From positions 11,181 through 75,180 of the forward strand of contig URVW01000003.1 of assembly GCA_900551435.1 (NCBI GenBank): a stretch of DNA of 64,000 nucleotides, in the 5' to 3' direction. This DNA is from an uncultured Faecalibacterium sp. (GTDB taxonomy: Bacteria; Bacillota; Clostridia; Oscillospirales; Ruminococcaceae). Each line of letters begins with the position of its first letter. The stretch's first letter is position 1. This document shows positions 14,431 to 23,818 of this stretch, one piece after another. The notes below the pieces were generated by a model. That model made no database searches and was not told where the DNA came from. It was given only the letters and a program-made list of their open reading frames with translations. Made by a program: the position numbers and the translations under genes.

Positions 14431-15783
14431 ATGACAAAAGACATGACGCAGGGCAGCCCGCTGAAGCTGATCCTTGCCTTTGCGGTCCCGCTGATGCTGG
14501 GCAGTCTGTTCCAGCAGTTCTACAATCTGGCCGATACCATCATCGTGGGCCGGTTCGTCGGTGTCGAAGCGCTGGCGGCGGTCGGCAGCGTGGGCGGCCT
14601 GAACTATCTGGTGCTGGGCTTCGTCAACGGCATCGCGTGCGGATTCTCCATCCCCATCTCGTGGACCTTCGGCGCGAAGGATTACCATGAGATGCGCCGC
14701 TACACGGCCAACGCGGTCTGGCTGTCGGTGTTCTTTGCGGCGGTGCTGACTGTGGTCACCGTGGCGATGACCCGCTCCATTCTGGTCTGGACCAACACCC
14801 CGGACAACATCATCGATCTGGCAGATATCTACATCCGCACCATCTTTGTGGGCATCCCGTTCACGCTGCTGTACAACATGACCAGCGCGCTGATGCGTGC
14901 CCTCGGCGACAGCAAGCGCCCGCTGTATTTCCTGCTGGTGGCAAGCTTTCTGAACATCGGCTTGGACCTGCTGTGCATCATCGTGTTCAAGATGGGGGTG
15001 TTCGGCGCGGCCTTCGCGACCGTGTTCAGTCAGGCCGTGGCCGGTCTGGGCAGTCTGCTCTATATTATGAAGCATTACAGTGAGCTGCGCTGGTCCAAGG
15101 AAGAGAGCAAGCTCAGCAAGATGCACTGTGCCAAGCTCTGCAACATGGGTATCCCGATGGGCTTACAGTGCAGCATCACAGCCATCGGCAGCGTGCTGCT
15201 GCAGGGCGCCGTCAACGGTTTGGGCAGCGACATCGTGGCCGCGCAGACGGCTGGCGGCAAGGCGGCACAGTTCCTGTCCGTCCCGCTGGAGAGCATCGGC
15301 ACGGCCATGACGACCTACGCCAGCCAGAACATGGGCGCACATGACCTTGGCCGCGTGAACAAGGGCGTCAATACGGCGCTGGGCATCGGCTGTGTGTACA
15401 GCATCGCGTCCTTCCTCATCCTGCGCGTGGCGGATAAGCCGCTGATCGGCCTGTTCCTTGAGGCAGGGGAGGCCGAGATCATGGCAAACGCGCAGAGCTT
15501 CATCTTCTGGAACAGCGTGTTCTATATCCCGCTGGCGGTCCTCATCATATACCGCTATACGATTCAGGGTCTTGGCTATTCCGGCTTGGCGATGTTCGCC
15601 GGTGTGGCTGAGATGGTGGCCCGCGCACTGGTCGGCCTGTTCGTGCCGATGTGGGGCTACTTTGCGGCCTGTATCGCGAACCCGGTGGCGTGGTTCTTTG
15701 CGTGCTTCTTCCTGATCCCGGCGTACATCGTCGTGTACCGCCGTCTGCAAAAGGAAAAGCAGACGCCGCACGCGAACCTGTAA
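14431..15783 (+). CDS. MATE-family efflux transporter
   Basis: This 450-residue protein has about twelve transmembrane segments and the MATE-type start (GSPLKLILAFAVPLMLGSLFQ, then YNLADTIIVGRFVG). It would export drugs or metabolites in exchange for Na+ or H+. AAAGGAGGG precedes the ATG with good spacing. It is a single-gene unit closed by a strong terminator. Substrate unknown. Confidence 0.92.
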   Translation: MTKDMTQGSPLKLILAFAVPLMLGSLFQQFYNLADTIIVGRFVGVEALAAVGSVGGLNYLVLGFVNGIACGFSIPISWTFGAKDYHEMRRYTANAVWLSVFFAAVLTVVTVAMTRSILVWTNTPDNIIDLADIYIRTIFVGIPFTLLYNMTSALMRALGDSKRPLYFLLVASFLNIGLDLLCIIVFKMGVFGAAFATVFSQAVAGLGSLLYIMKHYSELRWSKEESKLSKMHCAKLCNMGIPMGLQCSITAIGSVLLQGAVNGLGSDIVAAQTAGGKAAQFLSVPLESIGTAMTTYASQNMGAHDLGRVNKGVNTALGIGCVYSIASFLILRVADKPLIGLFLEAGEAEIMANAQSFIFWNSVFYIPLAVLIIYRYTIQGLGYSGLAMFAGVAEMVARALVGLFVPMWGYFAACIANPVAWFFACFFLIPAYIVVYRRLQKEKQTPHANL

Positions 15784-15790
15784 AAAATAA

Positions 15791-15836
15791 AAAGAAGCGT
15801 TTTGCCGCGAGGATGCGTTGCAAAACGCTTCTTTTT
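15791..15836 (+). terminator. Terminator of the MATE gene
   Basis: AAAGAAGCGTTTTG pairs with CAAAACGCTTCTTT across a 16-base loop, followed by TT. The 3' arm also contains the -35 box of the recD2 promoter. Confidence 0.85.
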
Positions 15837-15846
15837 ATATTATACT
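15818..15846 (+). promoter_or_regulatory. Promoter of recD2, nested in the preceding terminator
   Basis: TTGCAA (15818-15823), a 17-bp spacer and TATACT (15841-15846) stand about 37 bp before the recD2 start. Confidence 0.65.
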
Positions 15847-15882
15847 ATTCATAATTATGTCGTAGAGAGGGCGGTGGAGCCG

Positions 15883-18105
15883 ATGGAGCAGGAATTGGAA
15901 CAGATCGAGGGGACGGTCGAGGATATCATCTACGAAAATCCGGACAACGGCTACACTGTGTTCGAGATCTCCGGCGGCGGTGTGATGACCGTGGTCTGCG
16001 GCATTGTGGGCGAGCTTCACGCGGGCGAAAGCGTCGTCTGCCGGGGCAAATTCGAGAATCACGCCACCTATGGCCGGCAATTCCACGCGCAGGAGTGCGA
16101 GACGGACATGCCCAAGGACCTTGAGGCCGTCTACGCTTTCCTTGCAAGCGGGTCGCTGCCGTACATCGGCGCGCGGACCGCGAATAAAATTATTGATAAA
16201 TTCGGCGCACAGGCGCTGGAAATTATTGCAAACGACCCCGCCCAGCTGACGGCAATTCCCGGCATCTCCGCCGACAAGGCCGACCGCATCCAGCAGGAGT
16301 TCAAGCGGATGTTCGGGATGCGGGAATTGATCGCCTATCTGGCGCAGTTCGAGATCAGCCCCCGCCGTGCGATGGAGGTGTTCCGCGTCTTTGGACCCAG
16401 TGCGATGAACGCCATCTCGTCGAATCCTTATCTGCTCTGCGGCGAACCCTTGCAGCTGGATTTCCGTCATGCGGACAGCATCGCGCAGTATTATCATATG
16501 GAAGGGGACTGCGCCCAGCGGTTGGAAGCCGCCCTTCTGCGCACCCTGCGCCACAACGCGGGCAACGGCCACACCTGTCTGCCCCGCACCCAGCTGCTGG
16601 AAACGGCGTCCAACTTCATCCATCAGCCGCCCGAAAAGCTGGCCCGTGCGCTGGACCACTGTATCGAGACGGAAGAACTCGGCGTGAAAATGTTCGACGG
16701 GACGCCGTATATCTATCTGCCGGACCTTCTGGCGGCGGAACAGGACATCGCGGACCGTCTGGCGCTGCTGACCCGGCGCGGCAAGCAGACCGCCCGGGAC
16801 CTCGACAAAAACATACAGGTGCTGGAACTGACGCAGGGCTTTGCCTATGCGCCGCTCCAAAAGGAAGCCATCCGCAAGGCCATGACCGAGAACTGTCTGG
16901 TTTTGACCGGCGGCCCCGGCACGGGCAAGACCACAACGGTCAATGCCATTCTGCAGCTGCTCGAGCATCAGGCGGAACGGGTGGCGCTCTGCGCACCCAC
17001 GGGCCGCGCGGCCAAGCGGCTGAGCGAACTGACCGGACGCAAGGCGTCCACCATCCACCGGCTGCTGGAAGTGGATTACTCCGGCGGCGTGGTCAGCTTC
17101 ATCCACAACGACAAGAACCTGCTCAAGTGCGATGTCGTCATCCTTGACGAGATGAGTATGGTGGACGTCAAGCTGTTTCAGGCGCTCATTGCGGCCCTGC
17201 GCTACAGCTGCCGCATCATCATGGTCGGCGATGCCGACCAGCTGCCCAGCGTCGGACCGGGCAACATTCTGGGCGAGATCATCCGCTCCCAGCTGGTCCC
17301 GACGGTCTGCCTGAATGAAATTTTCCGTCAGGCGGCGCGGAGCCTCATCGTCGAGAATGCGCATCATATCATCTCGAACGAGCCGCTGCAAAAGGGCGGC
17401 AAGACGGACGATTTCTTTTTTCTGGAATCGGACGGCGACGCGGCGCAGAAGCTGGTCTGCGACTTGGTCACGACTCGTCTGCCCCGCAGTTACGGCTTCG
17501 ATCCCATCCGGGATATTCAGGTCCTCTGCCCGACCAAGCTCGGCCCCACCGGCACACAGGCCCTCAATGTGGAGCTGCAAAACCTCCTCAATCCGGAACA
17601 AAAAGGAAAACCGCAGCTGCAAAGTGCGGCGCGGGTGTTCCGCGTGGGCGATAAAGTAATGCAGGTGCGCAATAATTATGAGATCGTCTGGCAGCGCATC
17701 GGCGGTGAACAGGGTGTTGGGGCCTACAACGGCGATATCGGCATCGTGGAATCCATCAACATGCGGGAGCGCTCGATGGTGGTGCGGATGGACGACCGGC
17801 GGCTCATCTACCCGGCGGAGAACCTCAATGAGCTGGAGATCGCTTACGCCATCACGGTACACAAAAGTCAGGGCAGCGAGTTTCCGGCGGTGATCCTGCC
17901 GGTGGCGCAGGTGCCGCCAAGGCTCTGCTACCGCAATCTGTTCTACACCGGCGTGACCCGCGCCCGGAAGCTCTGCATCGTCACGGGACGGCGGGACGTC
18001 GTGAACCGGATGATGAGCAACGTCCGGCAGAACCTGCGGTACAGCGGCCTGTGCGCCCTGCTGCAGCAGGGCATCCCGGCAGAGCAGAAGAAGCTGGAAG
18101 AATGA
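15883..18105 (+). CDS. recD2: RecD2-type 5'-3' DNA helicase
   Basis: This 740-residue protein has the usual length for RecD2, which acts in DNA repair without RecBC. In order: an N-terminal OB-like region, helix-hairpin-helix repeats (about 90-200, IPGISADKADRI), the helicase core with Walker A GGPGTGKTT (about 344-352) and Walker B VVILDEMSMVD (about 418), and a C-terminal helicase motif (AYAITVHKSQGSEFP, then YTGVTRARKLC). ATG 15883 fits the family start; the ribosome site is weak. Confidence 0.95.
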   Translation: MEQELEQIEGTVEDIIYENPDNGYTVFEISGGGVMTVVCGIVGELHAGESVVCRGKFENHATYGRQFHAQECETDMPKDLEAVYAFLASGSLPYIGARTANKIIDKFGAQALEIIANDPAQLTAIPGISADKADRIQQEFKRMFGMRELIAYLAQFEISPRRAMEVFRVFGPSAMNAISSNPYLLCGEPLQLDFRHADSIAQYYHMEGDCAQRLEAALLRTLRHNAGNGHTCLPRTQLLETASNFIHQPPEKLARALDHCIETEELGVKMFDGTPYIYLPDLLAAEQDIADRLALLTRRGKQTARDLDKNIQVLELTQGFAYAPLQKEAIRKAMTENCLVLTGGPGTGKTTTVNAILQLLEHQAERVALCAPTGRAAKRLSELTGRKASTIHRLLEVDYSGGVVSFIHNDKNLLKCDVVILDEMSMVDVKLFQALIAALRYSCRIIMVGDADQLPSVGPGNILGEIIRSQLVPTVCLNEIFRQAARSLIVENAHHIISNEPLQKGGKTDDFFFLESDGDAAQKLVCDLVTTRLPRSYGFDPIRDIQVLCPTKLGPTGTQALNVELQNLLNPEQKGKPQLQSAARVFRVGDKVMQVRNNYEIVWQRIGGEQGVGAYNGDIGIVESINMRERSMVVRMDDRRLIYPAENLNELEIAYAITVHKSQGSEFPAVILPVAQVPPRLCYRNLFYTGVTRARKLCIVTGRRDVVNRMMSNVRQNLRYSGLCALLQQGIPAEQKKLEE

Positions 18106-18109
18106 TGCA

Positions 18110-18135
18110 AAGCCCAGCGGGATGGGTTTATTTTT
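18110..18135 (+). terminator. Probable terminator of recD2
   Basis: AAGCCCA pairs with TGGGTTT (one G-U pair), followed by ATTTTT. Confidence 0.6.
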
Positions 18136-18233
18136 CCGCACAACTATGTTATACTAAAACGTGTTTTGATTTCCCGGCCAAAATTGGCATTTCAGGATAG
18201 AACTAGGGGACGCAGAGAAAGGAACATCACATT

Positions 18234-19259
18234 ATGGCACAGAATGATATCGGCATCGATCTGGGAACAACGACCATCATCATCGCGCAGGAGGGGCAGG
18301 GCGTCGTGCTCAACCAGCCCAGCGTCGTGGCGGTGGACACCCGCAAGAACTCGGTGCTGGAGGTCGGCGACAAGGCGCTGGCCATGGTGGGCCGCACGCC
18401 CAACTATATTTCCGCAATTTTCCCGCTGAAGGACGGCGTCATCAGCGACCACACCATGACCCGTGAGCTGATCTGCCGCTTCGTCAATCAGGTGTACAGC
18501 TCCCACATGGTCAAGCCCCGGGTGGCGGTCTGCGTGCCCGCGGCCATCACCGGCATCGAGAGCGACGCCGTGGTCGAGGCCGTCATGGCGGCGGGTGCAC
18601 GTCAGGTCTACCTGATCGATGAGCCGATCGCGGCAGCGCTGGGTTCCGGCATCGACATCACCCAGCCCGACGGCCGAATGATCATCGATATCGGCGGCGG
18701 TACGACGGATATCGCGGTCCTGTCGCTGGGCGGCAAGGTCAAGGCGACCAGCGTCCGCGTGGCGGGCAACCACTACGATGATGAGATCCTGAAGCACGTC
18801 CGCAACAAGTTCAGCATCGCCATCGGCCAGCGGACCGCAGAGCAGCTGAAGAAGAACGTGGCATGCTGCCCCCAGAAGGCCGATTTCAACGAGACGATGG
18901 AGGTCAAGGGCCGCAGTCTGCTGACCGGTCTGCCCATCCGCGTCAATGTTTCCACCAGCGACTTGTATGAGCCGGTCATGATGCTCAGCGAGCAGATCGG
19001 CACGGCGGCCCATCAGGTGCTGGAAAAGACGCCCCCGGAACTGGCGGGCGATATCTTCCGCAACGGCGTGGTGCTGACGGGCGGCGGCGCTCAGCTGCAC
19101 GGTCTGCCGGAGTACCTCAGTCAGGAACTGAAGGTCAACGTCGAAGTCTCCCCGGACCCCGTGAACTGCGTGGCGCTGGGCACGGCCATGAGTCTGGGCG
19201 TCCGCGACAAGCTGGAGACCGGCTTTACCGACGCAACGCCCCGCATCGGCCGCCGCTGA
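18234..19259 (+). CDS. mreB: MreB/Mbl-type bacterial actin
   Basis: This is a 341-residue protein of the actin/Hsp70 ATPase superfamily. The phosphate loops are seen as IGIDLGTTTIIIA and MIIDIGGGTTDIAVLSLGG, and the adenosine motif as VVLTGGGAQLHGLPEYLSQ. MreB filaments guide side-wall peptidoglycan synthesis on the inner face of the membrane. No mreC or mreD follows, so this is a stand-alone paralogue. It could be an Mbl- or MreBH-type copy; the exact paralogue is uncertain. AAAGG lies upstream of the ATG. Confidence 0.9.
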   Translation: MAQNDIGIDLGTTTIIIAQEGQGVVLNQPSVVAVDTRKNSVLEVGDKALAMVGRTPNYISAIFPLKDGVISDHTMTRELICRFVNQVYSSHMVKPRVAVCVPAAITGIESDAVVEAVMAAGARQVYLIDEPIAAALGSGIDITQPDGRMIIDIGGGTTDIAVLSLGGKVKATSVRVAGNHYDDEILKHVRNKFSIAIGQRTAEQLKKNVACCPQKADFNETMEVKGRSLLTGLPIRVNVSTSDLYEPVMMLSEQIGTAAHQVLEKTPPELAGDIFRNGVVLTGGGAQLHGLPEYLSQELKVNVEVSPDPVNCVALGTAMSLGVRDKLETGFTDATPRIGRR

Positions 19260-19316
19260 GCGAAGCACGGTCCTTCACAGATAAGAAAAAATTGTGATGT
19301 TTTTTGTTCATACTTG

Positions 19317-19345
19317 TTGAATCGGGCCGGAAAATATTGTATAAT
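19317..19345 (+). promoter_or_regulatory. Promoter of the Na+ decarboxylase subunit genes
   Basis: TTGAAT (19317-19322), a 17-bp spacer and a perfect TATAAT (19340-19345) lie about 75 bp upstream of the gamma-subunit start. Confidence 0.75.
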
Positions 19346-19418
19346 AATTTCAAATCGGTTTTTTGCGGGCGGAGGTTTGCTTTCGTCGGCGAAACAATAA
19401 ATGACTAGGAGGAAGACC

Positions 19419-19775
19419 ATGAGTTTGGGTTCTGATGTGGTTATCACCATTACCGGTATCGTGCTGGTTTTTGCGATCCTTGTCCTGCTGATGGCGATCA
19501 TCACGCTGGAGGGCAAGATCTTCGACGGCATGAATGCGAAGAAGGCTGCAGCAAAGGCTGCTGCGCCCAAGGCTCCTGCCGCAAAGCCGGCCGCACCTGT
19601 TCAGCAGGCAGCTCCCGCTCCTGTGGTGGAAGAGGGCATTCCCGGCGATGTTGTGGCTGCGATTATGGCCGCGATCCACGCAATGGGCAATGGCAAGTAT
19701 ACCCTCAAGGCCGTGCGCCGCAGCAAGAATGGCTGGGGCAAGGCCGGTGTCAATGACACCACCGCACCTTTTTAA
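19419..19775 (+). CDS. OadG-family gamma subunit of a Na+-pumping decarboxylase
   Basis: This is a 118-residue protein: one N-terminal transmembrane helix, then LEGKIFDGMNAKKAA, an Ala/Lys/Pro-rich flexible linker (about 45-72) and a short conserved C-terminal segment (VVAAIMAAIHAMGNGKYTLK). Gamma subunits hold together the membrane beta subunit and the soluble carboxyltransferase. AGGAGG at 19407-19412 selects the ATG at 19419 over the in-frame ATG at 19401. It lies 15 bp before the beta subunit. Confidence 0.85.
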   Translation: MSLGSDVVITITGIVLVFAILVLLMAIITLEGKIFDGMNAKKAAAKAAAPKAPAAKPAAPVQQAAPAPVVEEGIPGDVVAAIMAAIHAMGNGKYTLKAVRRSKNGWGKAGVNDTTAPF

Positions 19776-19790
19776 CACAGGAGGAAGAAC

Positions 19791-20999
19791 ATGACACAGT
19801 TTATTAGTACTCTGGTCGGTATTTTCCAAAGTTCCGGTTTTGCACAGTTCGGCGAACCGGGCGGCTATCTGTACGCGATCATGATTTGCGTCGGCTGCTT
19901 TTTGCTGTACCTGGCCATCGTAAAAGAATTTGAGCCTCTGATCCTGCTGCCCATGGCATTTGGCATGATCCTTGCCAACCTGCCCGGAAGCGGCATCATC
20001 CACATGCAGTATTTCGTCGGTGATGGTCTGGAGCATCCGATGTGGATCGAGATCCTGAACAACGGCGGTCTGGCAGATATGCTCTATATGGGCGTCAAGC
20101 TGGGCATCTACCCGCCGCTGATCTTCCTCGGCATCGGCACGATGACCGACTTCGCACCGCTGATCTCCAACCCCAAGAGCTTGCTGCTGGGCGCTGCTGC
20201 TCAATTCGGTATTTTCGGTACTTACATGGGCGCCCGTCTGCTGGCTGCTACCGGTCTGGTGGACTTCACCCAGAAGCAGTCTGCTGCCATCGCCATCATC
20301 GGCGGCGCAGATGGTCCTACCGCAATTTTCGTTACCTCTCGTCTGGCTCCGGAACTGTTGGGCAGTATCGCCGTTGCGGCGTATAGCTACATGGCTCTGG
20401 TCCCCGTTATCCAGCCGCCTATCATGAAGGCTCTGACCACCAAGAAAGAGCGTACTGTCGTCATGAAGCAGCTGCGTACCGTGACCAAGACCGAGAAGAT
20501 CATCTTCCCCATCATGGTCACCATCATCGTTTCCCTGATCGTTCCGGATGCCGCCGTTCTGGTCGGCATGCTGATGCTGGGCAACCTGATGAAGGAGTCC
20601 GGTGTTGTGGATCGTATCCAGAAAACCGCTGGCAATGAGCTGATGAATATCATCACCATCTTCCTGGCTCTGTCGGTCGGCTGCACCACTTCTGCAAATA
20701 CCTTCCTGAACACCCGCACCCTGTTCATCATCGTGCTGGGCCTGATCGCATTCTCCTTCGGTACGGCTGCCGGCGTTCTGTGCGGCAAGGTCATGTATAA
20801 GCTGACCGGTGGTCAGGTCAACCCCCTGATCGGTTCCGCTGGCGTTTCTGCTGTTCCTATGGCTGCCCGTGTTTCTCAGAAGGTCGGCCAGAGCGAGAAC
20901 CCCTCCAACTTCCTGCTGATGCACGCAATGGGTCCCAACGTCGCTGGCGTTATCGGCTCTGCTGTTGCTGCTGGTATCCTGATCAACATCTTCGGCTAA
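19791..20999 (+). CDS. Na+-translocating decarboxylase beta subunit (OadB/MmdB/GcdB family)
   Basis: This is a 402-residue polytopic protein (about eleven membrane segments) with family hallmarks such as GIGTMTDFAPLISNPKSLLL and IAIIGGADGPTAIF, and the C-terminal GPNVAGVIGSAVAAG. The beta subunit decarboxylates carboxybiotin and exports Na+, which can energise the membrane. The biotin carrier and carboxyltransferase subunits are not in this window, so the acid substrate (oxaloacetate, methylmalonyl-CoA or glutaconyl-CoA) cannot be assigned. It is preceded by AGGAGG. Confidence 0.92.
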   Translation: MTQFISTLVGIFQSSGFAQFGEPGGYLYAIMICVGCFLLYLAIVKEFEPLILLPMAFGMILANLPGSGIIHMQYFVGDGLEHPMWIEILNNGGLADMLYMGVKLGIYPPLIFLGIGTMTDFAPLISNPKSLLLGAAAQFGIFGTYMGARLLAATGLVDFTQKQSAAIAIIGGADGPTAIFVTSRLAPELLGSIAVAAYSYMALVPVIQPPIMKALTTKKERTVVMKQLRTVTKTEKIIFPIMVTIIVSLIVPDAAVLVGMLMLGNLMKESGVVDRIQKTAGNELMNIITIFLALSVGCTTSANTFLNTRTLFIIVLGLIAFSFGTAAGVLCGKVMYKLTGGQVNPLIGSAGVSAVPMAARVSQKVGQSENPSNFLLMHAMGPNVAGVIGSAVAAGILINIFG

Positions 21000-21027
21000 G
21001 GCGCATCTTGGCAAACTGAATTTTGCA

Positions 21028-21068
21028 CCGCCCATCCATGGACTCGTGTCATGGATGGGCGGTTTTTT
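21028..21068 (+). terminator. Terminator of the decarboxylase subunit operon
   Basis: CCGCCCATCCATG pairs with CATGGATGGGCGG, followed by TTTTTT. Confidence 0.92.
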
Positions 21069-21157
21069 ATGCTGGAAACTCTGTGCAATGGGAGTCAAAT
21101 GTGATATACTATATCTTAGTGATTCACGCGAAAATAGCTTAAAGAACAGGTGAAACA

Positions 21158-23815
21158 ATGGCAACAACTCTCAAGCAGGAATTTTGTGCCCTGCGTGATA
21201 CCTACATTGAAAAACAGTTTGGCCGCCTGAACGAGATGCAGCGGGAGGCTGTGTTTACCACCAACGGTCCGCTGCTGATTCTGGCGGGCGCTGGCAGCGG
21301 AAAAACGACCGTTCTGGTCAACCGCATTGCAAATCTGATCCGATTCGGTTCGGCGCACGGCTCCTCATGGACCCCCCGCGAGGTGGAGGAAGAGGACGTC
21401 AAGGCCCTGCGCATGGCCATCATGACCGGGACCGACGCCCCCGCTTGGCTGGATGGGATGCTTCGCAAAGATGCCGTCCGCAGTTGGAACGTCATGGCGA
21501 TCACCTTTACCAATAAGGCGGCGGGAGAGCTGAAAGAGCGTCTGCGGAACATGCTGGGCGGGGAAGAGGGCGACGAAGTGTTCGCGTCTACCTTCCATTC
21601 GGCTTGTGTCCGTATCCTGCGCCGCTGGGCGGAGGAGATCGGCTACCCGAAGAGCTTTACCATCTACGACACGGATGATTCCCAGCGGGTGATGAAGGCA
21701 GTCTATAAAGAACTGAGCATCGACGAGAAGTCTTTGGCGGTCAAGACTGCAATCAATATGATGAGTTCTCGAAAAGATCAAATGGTCAGTACTTCTGACG
21801 CACTAAAGGACCCAACACTTGGCGTTAAAGGCAAGTATGACCGTTATAAGTGCGGAATTTCTGCCAAAGCGTACGCGGCCTACGAGAAGAAACTGAAGGA
21901 TGCAGGTGCGTTCGATTTTGACGATTTGATTTACTATACGGTCCAGCTCCTTGCAGAGCACGACGAAGTGCGCGAATTTTACCAGAACAAATACCGCTAT
22001 CTGCTGGTGGACGAGTATCAGGACACCAGCGTAGCGCAGTTCCGGCTGGTCAGTCTGCTCACCGGACCGGAAAAGAACATCTGCGTCGTCGGCGACGATG
22101 ACCAGAGCATTTACCGATTCCGTGGCGCGACCATCGAGAATATCCTCAATTTCGAACGCATCTATCCGGGAACCAAGACCATCCGTCTGGAACAAAACTA
22201 CCGTTCTACGTCGAATATTCTGAATGCTGCAAACTGTGTCATCCAGCACAACACCGAGCGCAAGGGCAAGACGCTCTGGACCAAGAACGGCGAAGGCGAC
22301 AAGGTGCAGGTCTACACGGCGGAAAATGAGCAGGATGAGGCAATGCACATCGCGGACGTCATTGGTCAGCACCTGAAAGAGGGCGGCCACCTGTCCGACC
22401 ATGCGGTGCTTTACCGGATGAACGCACAGTCGAACCCCGTGGAAGCGTACTTCACCCGCGCGGGCATCCCGCACAAGATCGTGGGCGGTCAGCGCTTCAA
22501 CGACCGCAAGGAAGTCAAGGATATCCATTCGTATATGTCCATCGTCTCGAATGCGCGGGACGATGTGCGTCTGCGCCGCATCATCAACGAGCCTGCGCGA
22601 AAAATCGGAAACACGACGATCGAGGTCATCGCGGACCTTGCTGCGCAGGAGAACACCAGTATGCTGGAAATCATCAGCCACGCGGACCAGTACGCGCGGC
22701 TGTCCCGGTCTATCATGCCGCTGCTCAAATTCTGGCAGATCTACGAGAAACTGCAGGAGTCTCTGGAAACGCGGACGCTGGACGAATTTGCGTCCGATGT
22801 CATCGAGCTGACCGGTTACAAGGCCATGCTGGAAGCGGACATTGCCAAGGGCCACGAGGATGCGGCGGACCGCTTGCAGAACCTTGGCCAGCTGGTCAAC
22901 AACGTCAAGAACTACTGCGACCAGCACGGCGAGGACGCCACGCTGGAAGGCTATCTGGAAGATATCGCCCTCATCAGCGATATCGACAGCTACAACGAGA
23001 GCAGCGATCAGGTGGTCCTGATGACCATCCACTCGGCCAAGGGCTTGGAATTTCCCTATGTGTTCCTCATCGGCATGGAAGAGGGCGTGTTCCCCAGCGA
23101 GATGAGCAAATATTCCGAGGCCGACCTTGAGGAAGAGCGCCGCTTGGCCTATGTCGGCATCACCCGCGCCAAGAAGGAGCTGTACATCTCCAACAGCGTC
23201 ACCCGGATGCTCTATGGCCGGACCCAGCGCAACGAGCCCAGCCGGTTCCTGCGCGAGATCGAGCCGGAATACATTGAAGAGACGCGCAGTCCGTCCTTTG
23301 AGCGGCGCTCCCGCTTGGGCGGATGGGGTTCGGAATACAGCGATACCGTTCCCGGCGGAGCATCGGGCTATTCCGGTGCGTCCGGCTGGGGCCGGAGCAG
23401 CTATGGTTCCGGCTACGGTTCGGGATCTGGCTCCGGAAACCGCTCCAATTATCTGAACGCGGAGTACAACGGCGGGAGCCGTGGGTTCGGGTCCGGATAT
23501 GCAGGGCGCGGGTCGTCCGCTTCTAATTCTGGCGGAAACACAGGCGGTTTTGGCTCCAACTACAGCCGCTCTGCCGCCCCTAAAGCCCCGGAAAGGTCGG
23601 TGCAGTTCTCGGTCCCGGCCCCGAAACCGGCCGCAAACACCCCCAAGCACTACGAGCCGGGGGATATCGTGGAGCATAAGGTGTTCGGACGCGGCAAGGT
23701 GCTCAAAGTCAAGCCCGCCGCAGGAGATCAGATCGTAGAGATCAATTTTGAAAAGGTCGGCGTCAAAAAGACGATGGCGAACTTCGCCCCGCTGACCAAG
23801 ATAACGGAGGAATGA
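21158..23815 (+). CDS. pcrA: UvrD/PcrA-type 3'-5' DNA helicase with a Gly/Ser-rich linker
   Basis: This 885-residue superfamily 1 helicase acts in repair and plasmid/replication maintenance. The Walker A is GAGSGKT (44-50), motif II is LVDEYQDTSVAQ, and QNYRST and VGITRAKKELYISNS are also present. Two departures from standard PcrA (about 730-750 residues) explain the length. An extra block of about 45 residues sits between motifs I and Ia (62-107, TPREVEEEDVKALRMAIMTG). A Gly/Ser/Tyr-rich disordered linker (about 720-810) precedes the C-terminal Tudor-like RNA-polymerase-binding domain (GDIVEHKVFGRGKVLKV). It heads a co-directional run with thyX and tmk. Around 21750-21860 codon use is noticeably AT-richer than in the rest of the gene. 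Confidence 0.93.
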   Translation: MATTLKQEFCALRDTYIEKQFGRLNEMQREAVFTTNGPLLILAGAGSGKTTVLVNRIANLIRFGSAHGSSWTPREVEEEDVKALRMAIMTGTDAPAWLDGMLRKDAVRSWNVMAITFTNKAAGELKERLRNMLGGEEGDEVFASTFHSACVRILRRWAEEIGYPKSFTIYDTDDSQRVMKAVYKELSIDEKSLAVKTAINMMSSRKDQMVSTSDALKDPTLGVKGKYDRYKCGISAKAYAAYEKKLKDAGAFDFDDLIYYTVQLLAEHDEVREFYQNKYRYLLVDEYQDTSVAQFRLVSLLTGPEKNICVVGDDDQSIYRFRGATIENILNFERIYPGTKTIRLEQNYRSTSNILNAANCVIQHNTERKGKTLWTKNGEGDKVQVYTAENEQDEAMHIADVIGQHLKEGGHLSDHAVLYRMNAQSNPVEAYFTRAGIPHKIVGGQRFNDRKEVKDIHSYMSIVSNARDDVRLRRIINEPARKIGNTTIEVIADLAAQENTSMLEIISHADQYARLSRSIMPLLKFWQIYEKLQESLETRTLDEFASDVIELTGYKAMLEADIAKGHEDAADRLQNLGQLVNNVKNYCDQHGEDATLEGYLEDIALISDIDSYNESSDQVVLMTIHSAKGLEFPYVFLIGMEEGVFPSEMSKYSEADLEEERRLAYVGITRAKKELYISNSVTRMLYGRTQRNEPSRFLREIEPEYIEETRSPSFERRSRLGGWGSEYSDTVPGGASGYSGASGWGRSSYGSGYGSGSGSGNRSNYLNAEYNGGSRGFGSGYAGRGSSASNSGGNTGGFGSNYSRSAAPKAPERSVQFSVPAPKPAANTPKHYEPGDIVEHKVFGRGKVLKVKPAAGDQIVEINFEKVGVKKTMANFAPLTKITEE

Positions 23816-23818
23816 CAG

